From Pseudoscleropodium purum (Eukaryota; Streptophyta; Bryopsida; Hypnales; Brachytheciaceae): 64,000 nucleotides of DNA. The stretch is taken from the NCBI GenBank assembly GCA_963969395.1, contig OZ017803.1, forward strand, positions 868,001 to 932,000, in the 5' to 3' direction. Of this stretch, positions 1-10,722 are shown piece after piece; the stretch's first letter is position 1, and the number at the start of each line of letters is the position of its first letter. The translations under genes and the position numbers were made by a program. Below the pieces are notes generated by a model. The model saw nothing but the letters and a program-made list of their open reading frames with translations. It had not been told where the DNA came from and did no database searches.

Positions 1-35
1 ATCGCTGTTGCCGATTGTTCCCGGAATCGGAAACT

Positions 36-104
36 ATGGGCGTTGGAGATTTGGAAGCTGAAGGGGATTCTCTGAGAGTCTCGGCACCTCACGACGGTAG
101 GAGT
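36..104 (+). other. possible first coding exon, gene cut off by repeats
   Basis: The first 110 bases have a gene-like composition unlike the AT-rich DNA that follows. An ATG at 36 opens a frame reading MGVGDLEAEGDSLRVSAPHD and runs to a good splice donor (CGACG/GTAGGAGT) at 104/105. No downstream exon was found: the next 1.5 kb is a TTAA-bounded repeat pair. It may be a real first exon, the edge of a gene lying mostly outside the window, or chance. Confidence 0.2.
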
Positions 105-123
105 GATATTTAGTGTGGGTCAT

Positions 124-1019
124 TTAACCCCTAAATACCCAAATTCTGGTGTCGACAAAACTTTGATGATAAATAAAACCTTACCAAGTTACTATTTTTA
201 GTAGATTATAATATTGGAAAATTCTTTTTGAAGTGTAGTTTAGGCATCAAAAATCTGATTTTGAAAATGATTGACTATGATTTTTCTATTCAAGATTTTG
301 TGTAAGGGTGTCCATTGCAATCTTGACTTTCCATAGTATTGAGAGCTCTTCAAAATGAGTTAAATACACTAAATGTTGAAGAAAAATCAATAGCTTAAGT
401 TAGGCTCTGTGTTTTGTTTTGTTTGTTACATTGAGATCTCCCCGACCGTGCGTGTTACATTGAGACTTGAGTCGCATTCTTGGTATAATAGGAAAGTTCT
501 TGGCAAAGAGGGGTGCATAGGCTTGGTTTCATAGTGTTCGGACCTACAGTATGAAAGTTATTGAATTTCAAAGTTTTTATCAATTAATAAATTAATAAAA
601 AGCTTTCACTTTTGTTTTGACCATGGTAACTACATGGGGCACACTAGTTCACATTAGAAATTCATTAGAAAAAACTATAGAAGAGATTTTGAGAAGCTGT
701 AAATCGATTGGGGTTAAACATGTTATATCCTTTAACTTCAGAGTTTGGGGGAGGCCAACTTTTTAGATTTGACATGTAAAAAGAGGATTGAAAGACTTCA
801 AATGACTTTTATAGTTTTAATACCTTCATGATCAAACAATATATTCTTTCAATCCATAAGTGATATTGTTGTGTTTTCTTTTCCTATGTGATCTCTAATA
901 TATCTAGTTTGAATTTTGTATGGTTACAATTTTTAAAAATTGATACAACTTACCAAAATGCTAATTTTTTGTTCAATTTAGAAAAAATTCCTAGAAGCTC
1001 AAAAAAGGGTTTGGATTAA
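124..1019 (+). repeat. TTAA-bounded non-autonomous element, copy A
   Basis: It begins TTAACCCCTAAATACCC and closes at the TTAA at 1016-1019. It matches the copy at 11974-12629 along its length, including shared stretches such as TTTTTAGTAGATTATA and CAATCTTGACTT. A second repeat of about 259 bp is inserted near 390-648, which explains why this copy is longer. It has no coding capacity. The TTAA ends next to CCC suggest a piggyBac-like target preference; this is inference from the ends only. Confidence 0.7.
390..648 (+). mobile_element. MITE of the TAAGTTAG family, inserted in copy A
   Basis: This stretch interrupts copy A of the TTAA element relative to the copy at 12 kb. Related copies lie at 10324-10722 (minus), 22426-22672 (plus) and 46549-46802 (minus). 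Shared landmarks are a TTTGTTTTGTTTGTT tract followed by GAGATCTC, a central GGTATxAT segment, and the end GGGCACACTAG. In the 46-kb copy the termini form a short inverted repeat (TAAGTTAG). A possible TCA target duplication flanks it at 387-389 and 649-651. Superfamily not assigned. Confidence 0.6.
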
Positions 1020-1658
1020 CCTTTAAATGCCCAAGCCCTTTTGTAAGGTAAATTGAACAAAAAGCCAACATTTCAATAAGTTATATCAATTTTTTTGAAA
1101 TTGTAATGGAACAAATTCAAACTAGACATGTTAGAGATCACATGGGAAAAGAAAAGACAACAATATCTTTTATCAATTGAAAGATTAAACAGTTTGATCA
1201 TGAGGGTGTTAAAATTGTAAAAGTGATTTGAAGTCTTTCAATCCACTTTTCACATGTCAAATCTAAGAAGTTGGTCACTAAAAGAAAATATGAGGTTAAA
1301 GGGCCTAACATGCATAATCCAAATCAATTTAAGGCTTCTTAAAATCTATTTTACAATTTTTTAAAATGAATTTCTAACGTGATCTTTTCTCTAAGACCTA
1401 GTGTATTTTAGACTCATTTTCAAGAATCTTCAACACTAGAAAATCAAGACTTGCAATATATGGACACCCTTGCACAAAATTATGAATAGAAGAATCATAA
1501 TCATTGATTTTCAAGATTGGATTTTAGATCCTAAAACTAGACTTCAAAAAGAATTCATCTTAAAATAAACTATTAAAAATTGTAACTTGGCAAGGTTTTA
1601 TTTGACTTCAAAGTTTTGTCAGCACCCAAATTTGGTGCCTTGGACATTTAGAGATTAA
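1016..1658 (-). repeat. TTAA-bounded non-autonomous element, copy B (inverted)
   Basis: This is the reverse-orientation partner of copy A. It starts at the shared TTAA (1016-1019) and ends GGACATTTAGAGATTAA at 1658. Read in reverse it follows the same order of landmarks as copy A and the 12-kb copy. The two copies abut with only one TTAA between them, making a large tail-to-tail palindrome. The open reading frame starting at 1661 just beyond it is AT-rich and has no recognisable features. Confidence 0.7.
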
Positions 1659-2229
1659 TAGTGTTATTTATCCCTACTACAAAAGTTATTGGCACACTAA
1701 AATCAAGTATATGGAAGACAATAATAGCAAAAAAAAGATTTTTTAGCACCAAGCTTAAAGGACAAAGTTTGGCACAAAACATTCACATAGTAATCAAGAT
1801 AATGTTCATTAAGAATATAGGTGCATTTTTTATTTCTTTAATTTCTCTAAAAATCATTTATTATGTACTTTTTGTTCTTGGGCACAACATTAATATTAGG
1901 GGGAAATGTAGAAAAAATATAAAGACAAATGTATTGAACAACTTATAGGCACGTTCCTAGTATGAGGGCCCCCATGATATTAATTATGGACCCTTCACAT
2001 AATAATGGGTAGTAAATCACTAAAATGCAATTAGTGAGACTGAAACAAGGAGAGACTTTGGGAGAGACTTTGGAGAAATTAGGATTTCATTATAAGTTCT
2101 ACTTCTCCATAGGAGCTACACCAAGTGGTATTGAACAACATGCTTACTAAAAATCAAGAAAGCATCTCTATTTGCTCCATTTACAAACTTTCTTCTCCAC
2201 ATGAACTCACTCATTTAGGTTTTTAGGAA

Positions 2230-3240
2230 GTGTTTGGGTGTATTGGTCTTCAAGGATTTCTTGACATGCATCCAAGTTCTTTCTATAGAATTTGTATGAG
2301 CTCAGTCCAGTCCTAGGATCTTTGAAAAATTGGGAGTGATTCATTATGAAATGTTGCTAAGTAGTGTCATATGCCTTCCAACAATCACTTATGATTTTTG
2401 TGACTCTCTCGACATGATTCAACAATAAATTTGGGAGGGTTTCCTTGGTTCTATCATGAACCGTAACAAAAAGCATGGATGCTACATTCCCTCTCTCAAC
2501 CCCTCTAGACACCCATTGTTCATCTCTTCTTGCTCCTCTATTATACTTCCTCTTTCCAAACTTGCTTTCATCAATTTCCACTATCTTGCCCACTCTACCA
2601 ATCTTTGTCACTTCTTGTTGTTGTAAAGCTTTGTTGCAAATACCCCTTTAAAAATTGTACCAATCCACCAAGATATTCTTGTTTGTATAAGAATCCACTA
2701 TAGTAGATGATTGAGAAAAGCCCCTACTCCAACTATACATGATAGCACTTGAGCATTTTTTGGAAAGAGAGATGAGAAGAAGAGAAGAAAGTATTCTTTC
2801 TTAAAGAAAGAATAGCTCTACATCCCTTATTTGTGCATCTCCACTTATATCCATCACTCTTCTTTGCCTCTAATTTCTCTCTCCTCATCCTCCTCTCACA
2901 TCTCTCACAGTTTTTTTCAATTGGGATAAGGCCTCTCTCTTCCCAAAATTGGAGGTGCTCTCTAGCACTATAAGAAACTTGCATTTTATGTGACGAGCCT
3001 AATTTTTTTTAAAGGATTTTAGGTGATGTTTAATGCAACAAACTCATGTTTTTATGTCAACGAAAACGTTCAACCAACATCAATGTTGACATAAAAACAT
3101 GGGTTTGATGCATTGGACATCACCTAAAATCCGTTTAAAAACATTAGGGCTTGTCACATAAAACGTGGGTTTCTTATAGTGTAGGGTGGCAATAATTGTT
3201 GAAAAATCAGCCCATGTGAGCTTCACTTGAGCCTCCATTG
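2230..3240 (-). pseudogene. Merlin-type (IS1595/ISXO2-like) DDE transposase, broken
   Basis: Two adjacent minus-strand reading frames carry the hallmarks of a Merlin transposase. The upstream part (2733-2972) has a zinc-ribbon, CxxC near residues 26-29 and a second Cys pair in WRCTNKGC. The downstream part (2357-2611) has the catalytic-domain signature EIDESKFGKRKYNRGARR and WVSRGVERGN. A further match, MNHSQFFKDPRTG, follows after a stop near 2345. Frameshifts and stops lie between 2612 and 2732, and the N-terminal part is split by a MITE (2966-3181), with an ATG and coding-like sequence resuming near 3184-3240. It cannot make a full transposase. Terminal repeats of the parent element were not found. 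The family assignment rests on motifs recognised by eye. Confidence 0.75.
2966..3181. mobile_element. CACTA-type (EnSpm) MITE with 3-bp TSD
   Basis: The element begins CACTATAAGAAAC and ends GTTTCTTATAGTG, a perfect 13-bp inverted terminus with CACTA/TAGTG ends. It is flanked by a TAG duplication (2963-2965 and 3182-3184), the 3-bp target duplication expected for the CACTA superfamily. Almost the whole 216 bp folds on itself: arms run inward through GTGACxAGCC and AGGTGATG blocks to TGTTTTTATGTCAAC near 3049 and GTTGACATAAAAACA near 3085. It has no coding capacity. It lies inside the N-terminal part of the Merlin transposase remnant. Confidence 0.85.
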
Positions 3241-3600
3241 AACCTACATAGCCAAAAAAAAGAGCTATAGTAGAAAAGTGAGCCCATTTTGTACGTCAAA
3301 ATCTGCCAGGAATACTATACATGAAGTCTGCCAAAGTTTTCTTGGCAGTTTGCCGTAAGTCCGAACTTCAAAAATTGTGGGTGAGGCAGGGGATTAGGGG
3401 TTTGTATGACAGGGGGCTCCATACTCGGACCATGCCCAACCTGCTCAGTGAAAGATAAAGGAACAATCACTTCTATATTGATCAACCCATGAAACTACCG
3501 GTAGCAACTTCGGTCAAATAGGTCACATGGAACTCAGGAATTACTTCACCATGACACACAACTCTTAAAAAAAAAAAATTTAAGTTTGATTTACTGTATG

Positions 3601-3750
3601 TCAAGGTCACATTTGACATAAATTAAGTCATTTTTGTAAAAAAGTATGGCATGTGTTATCTTGCGAATGGTGTGAGGTGACATGGACCCTTGAGAATTTG
3701 ATGTGGAAATTCAATTTTGGCACTTGATTACCAAATCAAACCTTCATGTA
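3601..3750 (+). mobile_element. short MITE, AAGGTC..GACCTT family, copy 1
   Basis: This is about 150 bp with an imperfect inverted terminus (AAGGTCACATTTG at the left, CAAATCAAACCTTCA at the right) and conserved core phrases AAGTCATTTTTGTAAAA, ATCTTGCGAATG and ATGTGGAAATTCAATTT. Related copies lie at 18246-18400 (same strand) and 42189-42343 (opposite strand). It is non-coding. Confidence 0.65.
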
Positions 3751-6700
3751 TATTATTTTTGTTTATTTGTTAGTACATTTTTTCATACACATGGCTAGGT
3801 GGCATGACTATGTTGAATTGAGAAGTAAATTAACATGATAGATCATGCCTAAGGCATAGGAAATCTAGACTTATAACTCTAAACATCTTTAATGTACCGA
3901 TATGTTGAGACTAGGACTCCGTTGCTCTCTACATTACCAATGATATATTATTGGGTAGAGACTAGGGTAGAGACCTAAGTAATGGGAATTTTCACTCGGA
4001 TATCTAAACATTGAAAGTATGGTTTGGAGTATCAACTTTGGAGAACTTGGTGAACCTCCCTTTGTCAATGAAGTATCAATGCACCTTATAGCATTGCATC
4101 TATAGTTCGGTGTCATATAGTAAGATTGGGGCGCTTTCCTCAAGGATATAATGTCAAAGTCCACCTTGCTTGATTAGGGTGCACTTGAAGTCTCCATTAA
4201 TTTAATGGACTCAAGCTAAGGATGAAAATAGTGGAAATTTGAGGTCATGATTTAAAATGATCAAATTTTAAAGCCACAACGAAAATATTGGAAGGAAACC
4301 AAGACAAAAATTATAGAATTTTGATGAAAAGATGATTTGTGAGGATTCTTATTTAAGATTTTTATCTTTTTAAAACCTTGGGGATTTTTATACAAGATTT
4401 TGTTTTTCCTTAACCATACACACCTAAACTATGAATCTAAATTTGACCAAATGAGCATTTAGGATATTCAGAGGTTTAGTTGATATTTCAATTTATACCA
4501 TATAAATTACCTATCTACCATCCCATCTCCTAGGCTCAAAAACTGTTCAACTCTATCATTTTTTTTAAAATTTCGGCTTTCTTTTGTCTTTGTTTTAGAA
4601 ATTTATTAAACCTCGGAGGTTTCCATTAGTTCCTTTAAAAACAAATTTTCAACTCCTTCAATTGAAAAGACTATTAATTCTTTGTAGACTTCAATTTAGT
4701 TGTATGACTTTGAAAATTCAGTTATTTTAAATGTTGCTTCTAAATTTCATTATTTTTATCTTAGCTTTGTTCTATCATTCTTGCCATGGTTTCAATTTTA
4801 ATCATGGGCTCATGGCTTTAATGAATACAATTTAGATCCAATATTTGTCAATATAGAAACCTCAAAGGTCACTTCAAAAATTGGCAAAATCAATCCCAAC
4901 TTAAAGGTTGTTACTAGAATTTTTGTTAGGATTAAAATATATATAATTTAGATTTTGGAAAAATACATCTTCTATATGAGAGGTTGTTTTTCAACACTAA
5001 GAAACATTTCAAAATATGCAAATTTTTTTAGTGTCTTCTGTTGGTACTAGGAACCTTTGAGAGAATAAGGGTCTTCAGATGCTCTTATAGAAATCTTGAA
5101 TATAGGACAAAACATTTTTTACACTCAATTTCCTTAGGAAGAGTTCCTTAAACTCAACTCTGGTGGATAAAATTGATACTCTTTCCTAATAATATATTCA
5201 ACTTTTTAGCATAAGGCAATGACAAATCCATGTAGTGTATTTTTGAAACTTATCCTCTTTTCTCTTTATTTGATTTTAGCCAAAAAAAATATTATTTTTA
5301 AATATGAATAATGAATAAAATGAAGGTTTAGTTTTTTTTATTCAATTTTAAAAATTCTTTCAATTGAATATTTTACAACAATTTGAACTTTGGGCCTATA
5401 AAATTGCATAAATGGGTAGACTTTCCTATTTTAGATAGAAACAAAAATAGATTGTTAATATTGAATGGTTTCAATCATCATAATATTGAATATAAATTCA
5501 AGACTTAATGAAAATTCTTTGAACAAAGTGGTCTTAAAAAATGATCAAAAATTGATGGAGTGGCAACTGAAGGAGAAAGAGAGGAAAATATAGATGCACA
5601 AACTAGTCTCCAAATATTGCAATCATCACCTTGCCTAAAGTCTAAAATGAGTTCTAATCATTTTGGAATCATTGCAAGTCTTCAAAGTAGTACATGTTTT
5701 ACTTTAAATGCTACCAACATCTTCTATCAAATAATATATCTACCTCATAAGGGCTTGGAGTATGTATTAATTGGTACCGAATTCCATGTTAATTGTTTAA
5801 ACATTCAATGTGCACAAGCAAACACACACCTTCATTATGAAGGTAGGACCTTAATAATAGTCATAAGACAATCACTAATACCTACCACTAATACCCACCA
5901 CAAAATTAAAGAGTTGCTTGAGCCTAAAATAACTATGTCTATTGCCTGGCAAGTTTGTGATTGTTCCCTTAACACCACATTGTAGTGTTTGGACAATTGC
6001 ACAGCTAAAATGAATGACTTAGAGGACACAATGTCCAACATGCATCAAATATTGTAGAGTTGTCTATGGCTTTCATGGTCCATGTGCAATTTATAAATCA
6101 TCAATTTGGTAAAATTCACGGATGAGTAATGAAAGAAGAATATATCTACCACATCTCTAGAATTAGTACCTTTTCATGTCTCAATCAAAATGCAATAGTT
6201 CAATTGAAGCTTGCAACTATAGAAACTATATAGAAGCAAAGAAGAAAATTATCAAAGGCCCTTCACCTTACTAAATAGACCATTTAATAGACTTTTATTA
6301 ACAAAAACTCTTAGTTGATGTTCAAAACCATTGTATTCTTGAAATTCACATTTGAGATGTAATAATAACAATTTGAAAGTCTAAAATACCTTTACAATTG
6401 AGATCCATGTATGTTCACTTCTTTTTCAAACTTTGTGCCACTTGCATGAACTCCCTACAACCCCAAATTTAAAAAAGGATGTTATTACTAAATTTGAATA
6501 TTGTGATTCTAAATTCTTAAAGAAGGATACATATGATTTTCTTTTCATTTTCAATACTTAATTCTAGCTAGAATGTTTAAAAAGATCAAAAATGTCCTTA
6601 GGATGATTGAAAATCAAATTGTTGGATGTATTATAAGTATTTTTCATTTGTTTTCTTCACAACTTGATGGAGACTGTGTGTGCATTGACAATGAGTGTCA

Positions 6701-7490
6701 TAAATATGTCTTTAAAGGGTTACATTTGAATAAAAGTGGTGGAAATGTGAAAGAAATAGTAGCCTTGATGAAAGAGGGCATGATACAATTTTTTAAACTA
6801 GAACTATTCCTTTTTGTTATATTGAAAATATTTTTTAGAGTTTTTTATGAAAAGAATAATGTGGAAATGATAGCTCGGTTGTCCATTTTGCTACCCAAGT
6901 CAATGAAAAAAATCAAGCCATCAAAAACAAGGCCAAATTTCTAGATTATTGACATGATTTCTTTATCAAAGCTAGAAGTTAGGGTTAATATGTGGCATAA
7001 TTGCTTCTAATTGCAAATGTTGTGACATCTATGTGCACATCAACAAAGTTTTTATTAACCAATTTAATCCTTTGTCCAAATGTCTCTAGCAAGCGGCCTT
7101 CCAATCTACTTGAAGAACAACAATGATTCCACTACTATAATACCAAATTCAAGTCTTCTTTCAATGCCAACAATCCCTTTTACTTTCCACTTGACATACT
7201 TAGTAAACAATTTTGAGCTACAATCATAGAGAAATTGCAACACATTCCAACATTTGCGGCTATGGGGTCCAAGTCATTACTCTTTGCTCACAACCATAGG
7301 CTTGTCCTTTTAGGATTAATGTGTACTACAACAAGAAACAAATTACACTCGTAATATAAGTGATGCATCTTGGAATTGCAATTGTTGATTGTTATTATAT
7401 CTATAAAATTGTCAAAAAATTACTAAATGACTTATCAATGAAGTCACTAGTAACCTTACCAAAAAAAGGAATTGAAATTCAACCATAAAA
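3751..7490. other. AT-rich DNA without a supportable gene
   Basis: This 3.7-kb stretch has strongly AT-biased sequence. Frames of 141 codons (5560-5985) and 123 codons (6573-6944) occur, but neither has a recognisable motif, gene-like codon use or splice context, and both could be chance or decayed transposon sequence. I see no RNA gene here. Confidence 0.5.
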
Positions 7491-7693
7491 GATTGTACTA
7501 CCCATAAAGTAGTGCTCTTGTTTCTAAGATTGTCCCTTCGTCCTCAAAAGAATGACTGATCGCAAGTGTCGAATCAAATTGCGAAGCCACTAGCTCCAGT
7601 TGCAGCACGGCAAAGGGTGTACCAACGGCAATAGGGCCAAACTTGAATGTGGTGGAAGAGGGGAGCCCATTGGCTACCACGTTCCAGAACAGC

Positions 7694-7744
7694 AGCCTTA
7701 TCCCCATCCCCGCTCCCCAGCCTTATCCCCATCCCCGCTCCCAG
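7694..7744 (+). promoter_or_regulatory. duplicated I-box-like motif upstream of psbY
   Basis: A 25-bp unit containing CCTTATCCCCATCCCCGCTCC is present twice in tandem. On the other strand each unit reads GGATAAGG, containing the GATAAG core of the I-box found in promoters of light-regulated photosynthesis genes. The position, about 490-540 bp before the psbY ATG, suits a promoter or 5' leader. A possible 5'-leader intron follows, with a donor-like CCCAG/GTATGC near 7829 and an acceptor-like TTGGCAG near 8181. The regulatory role is inferred. Confidence 0.45.
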
Positions 7745-8233
7745 CCTTCCCCTAAGGATCATCTCGCCTTCCACACTCCCCTGCGCTCCTTCCATCGCCA
7801 TCGCCATCGCCATTATCACTCTTCCCAGGTATGCTTTCTTCTTCGAGCCCTTGCATTTCAACCCTTGCAACTCATACATTTCAACCCACATTCAATTTCG
7901 ACAGTTGATTGCCCATTTCCTGTGAAAAAATCGTTTCGTGCATTGTCTTATGTATGGATATGAGTACGCTTTGAACGTTTGCATTCGCGTGTGAGAGTAA
8001 TGTGAGTACTGCTGTGTCTGTTTAGCCACAAGAGGGAGAGGGCTCAAAAGGGTTGTGTGAGAATTGGATCTGTGTGGAATGTGAACTGGCGAATTGGAGA
8101 TGGTGTCGTGATTTGTGTGTAACGTTAGTGGTGGTTTTATTATAGCGGTGGTATTTTGGGTGTGGGAATTCTTCTTGGCAGGTGGTCAGAGTTTCGTGTT
8201 GCGGTGTGACTGACTGAGAACGCGGTTGTGACG

Positions 8234-9493
8234 ATGGCCATGGCGACCGCCGTCGCGAGCACGAGCTTCACTTCCCTGAAGAGGACCACCGTCTTCGGAG
8301 CTGGAGTGCAGGGCTTGCGAGCTGCCACCCACAAGGGGTCGGCGGTGAGGCTCGGAGTCGTACCTTGCGCTTCGAAGCTCTCGACCTCTACTGATGGCCT
8401 CGCGCACCAGGTGACTGTGGGCGCCAACGCCGTAGCAGGTCAGCACAATCTTTCCTTCTCTTGCAGTGTTATGTTTCAGATAATCTCTCCCTCGCATTCT
8501 TGTCATGCCGTTCAGTTGGCATTGATTTGATTCGGTTTGGAATTCCTCCTTTCTGCTTTCGGGAGGCGATGAAGGCTACCTCACTTATCAGATTCGTGGG
8601 TTTCTTATCGTTGTGACTCTGGTGGCGTGATCGTTTGTGCTGCGGCAGGTGCGATGTTCGCAGCCATGGCGAGCTCGGAGTCGGCCATGGCGTCTCAGCA
8701 GATGATGGCATTGGCGGAAGGCGACACCAGGGCTCTAGCCTTGCTGATTCCGTTGGTACCCGCGATCGGGTGGGTTTTGTTCAACATCTTGAAGCCTGCG
8801 TTGAATCAGGTGGACAGGATGAGGAGCGTCAAGGGATTGGTGGCGGGCGCCGGGCTTGGAGCCGCGGCCACTCTGCTGGCGGCTCCCCACGCCGACGCGG
8901 CTCAGGAGATCGCGAATTTGGCCGACGGTGACGCGAGGGGCTTCATCATCATCGGTCTGCTTCTGCCCGCCATCGGGTGGGTGCTGTTCAACATCTTGCA
9001 GCCGGCTTTGAATCAGGTGGACCGGATGCGCAGCTCGAAGGGCGTGATCGGCGCGCTGGGTCTGGGTGGAATGTCGATGCTGTTGGCTCCCCATGCGGAG
9101 GCCGCGCAGGAGATCGCTACCGTTGCGGACTCGGACTCTCGTGGGCTGATCATCTTGGGCTTGCTGCTGCCGGCCCTCGGGTGGGTGTTGTTCAACATCC
9201 TGAAGCCTGCTTTGAACCAGGTGGACCGTATGGTGGAGGGCAACAGCGGCAAGCTGAAGTCGAGGGCGCTGGTGGGCGCCACGGGCATCAGCGCAGCCGC
9301 GGCTTCGCTTCTTTTATCTGCCCCCCAGGCCGACGCCCAAGTGCAGGAGATGTCCCAGCTTGGCGCAGACACGAGACCTTTGATTCTGTTGGTCATTCTG
9401 CTTCCAGCTATCGGTTGGGTGCTGTTTAACATCTTGAAGCCGGCGCTGAACCAGTTCAACAGGATGCAGGGTGGGGGAGGCAAGAAGAAGTAG
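8234..9493 (+). CDS. psbY: PsbY precursor, photosystem II polyprotein with four PsbY units (join 8234-8438, 8649-9493)
   Basis: PsbY is a one-helix thylakoid protein at the edge of photosystem II near cytochrome b559. In plants it is made from a nuclear precursor cut into more than one mature copy. Two exons join in phase 1 (donor GCAG/GTCAGC at 8438, acceptor GCGGCAG/GTGCG at 8648), giving 349 residues. Residues 1-70 are a Ser/Thr/Ala-rich chloroplast transit peptide. Four hydrophobic units follow (about 95-120, 166-190, 235-258, 312-337), each with the PsbY signature GWVLFNILKPALNQ or a one-residue variant. Each is preceded by a lumenal-type cleavage motif: SAMA, APHADA, APHAEA, APQADA. Higher-plant precursors usually carry two units, so four is unusual. 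The C-terminus is Gly/Lys-rich. A GTG upstream (8228) is in frame, but the ATG at 8234 is the sensible start. Codon use is GC-rich. Confidence 0.93.
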
Positions 9494-10323
9494 AGGTCGG
9501 GAGTTGGGATCCGCTGCTGCAGGTTCTTGAGAGGATGCAGAAATGTCTGGAGAGCTGAGAGCGCTCAGCTTGGAGACTGTATGGTGTGGACTGTTTGAAG
9601 ATGTAGAAGAAGCTGAAGCTGAGGAGACCCTCATGAATGCCATGGCCGATGCTGAAATCATGGAGATTCTCATGGCAGTCGTTTTAGATGAGCGAGTTGG
9701 TATCATGATAGGATTTGTTAGCAGCGCTTTTCTTCGACATGGCTGGTGATGAGCCGTGTCGTCGTGGTTGTGATTGTGTATATGGGGTCAATTTGTCGAA
9801 TCAATTGTACTTTGCTGGTAGAACAATGTGGAGGCCAGTTGGGGTCGGGGTGTGTGTTCGCTGGAGTGCTCCCTCGAAGGTGCTGATGAATTTATAAATG
9901 TTACGGAGTACATTGTGTCGGAACGATTGGCTTGCGTACTGTGCTCCCTCTTAGTGGAAAAATAAGTGTCCACCACTGTGCCGTCTATGTAGATATGCGT
10001 CATGAGCTTGAATCATGACCAGTGGTGTTTGTTTCTTCAGATAAGAAAAGATTGAATTGTGTCGGTTCTTCTTCAAAGAAGAGTTCAAAAGAGAATTCAA
10101 TATGCTTGCTTATTGTCCTTTTGAGTAACTTTTAAATAGTGGCAATGCTGGTACCTGGCAGTCTCCCTTGCTGGATCAAGTCTGCAACTCTGAATCATGA
10201 ACCAACTGAAACCTAAGTAAGGTAACGTGCAATTGCACCGAAGATCGACAAATATGCATACTTGCTTTGATTCCTGGAATGGTTGATATGAAAAGAACAA
10301 GAAAATATGCTTTCACCATAAAC

Positions 10324-10722
10324 ACTGGTGTGTCTCGAGCCATTGCCACGGTCAAAACAAAAGAAAAAATAATTTTCTAATTTTTTTAATTCATAAAAGT
10401 GTCGAAATTCAATAACTTTCGTGCCTTAGGTTGGGATGCCTTGAAATCAAGCTTGTGCACCCCTACTTGCTTTCTGACAATACCAAACACGTGAATAGGA
10501 AATGCTTGGTCGAGGAGATCTCAATGTAACAAACAATACCAAACATGTGAATAGGAGATGCTTGGTCGGGGAGATCTCAATGTAACAAACAATACCAAAC
10601 ACGTGAATAGGAGATGCTTGGTCAGGGAGATCTCAATGTAACAAACAAACAACGCAAATGGGAGAAGCACTATCGAGGAGATCTCAATTTATCAAACAAA
10701 CAAAACAAATAGCCTAACTTAA
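10324..10722 (-). mobile_element. TAAGTTAG-family MITE, expanded copy
   Basis: This is a reverse-orientation relative of the repeats at 390, 22426 and 46549, recognised by CATTGCCACGGTCAAAAC at one end and AGCCTAACTTAA at the other. It is longer than its relatives because an internal segment is tandemly amplified (10477-10700). Confidence 0.6.
10477..10700. repeat. 56-bp tandem repeat, about four units
   Basis: Three near-identical 56-bp units start at 10477, 10533 and 10589, each opening ACAATACCAAACAxGTGAAT and closing GGAGATCTCAATGTAACAA. A fourth, degenerate and shorter unit follows from about 10645. Units 1 and 3 contain CACGTG; unit 2 has CATGTG. The array is nested in a MITE copy. Confidence 0.85.

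Noticed and set aside
5560..5985. 141-codon frame as a possible gene
   Set aside because: AT-rich, no recognised domain, no splice or promoter context, and overlapped by an antisense frame of similar quality.
6573..6944. 123-codon frame with several Cys and Lys residues
   Set aside because: No family resemblance; located in repeat-like AT-rich DNA.
7574..7963. Overlapping frames of about 100 codons before psbY
   Set aside because: They come from the low-complexity CCCCATCC and GCCATC repeats of the promoter or leader region and have no conserved features.
8735..9706. Frames of 119-156 codons on both strands over psbY
   Set aside because: They are by-products of GC-rich, internally repeated coding sequence; only the PsbY frame carries signal and membrane motifs.
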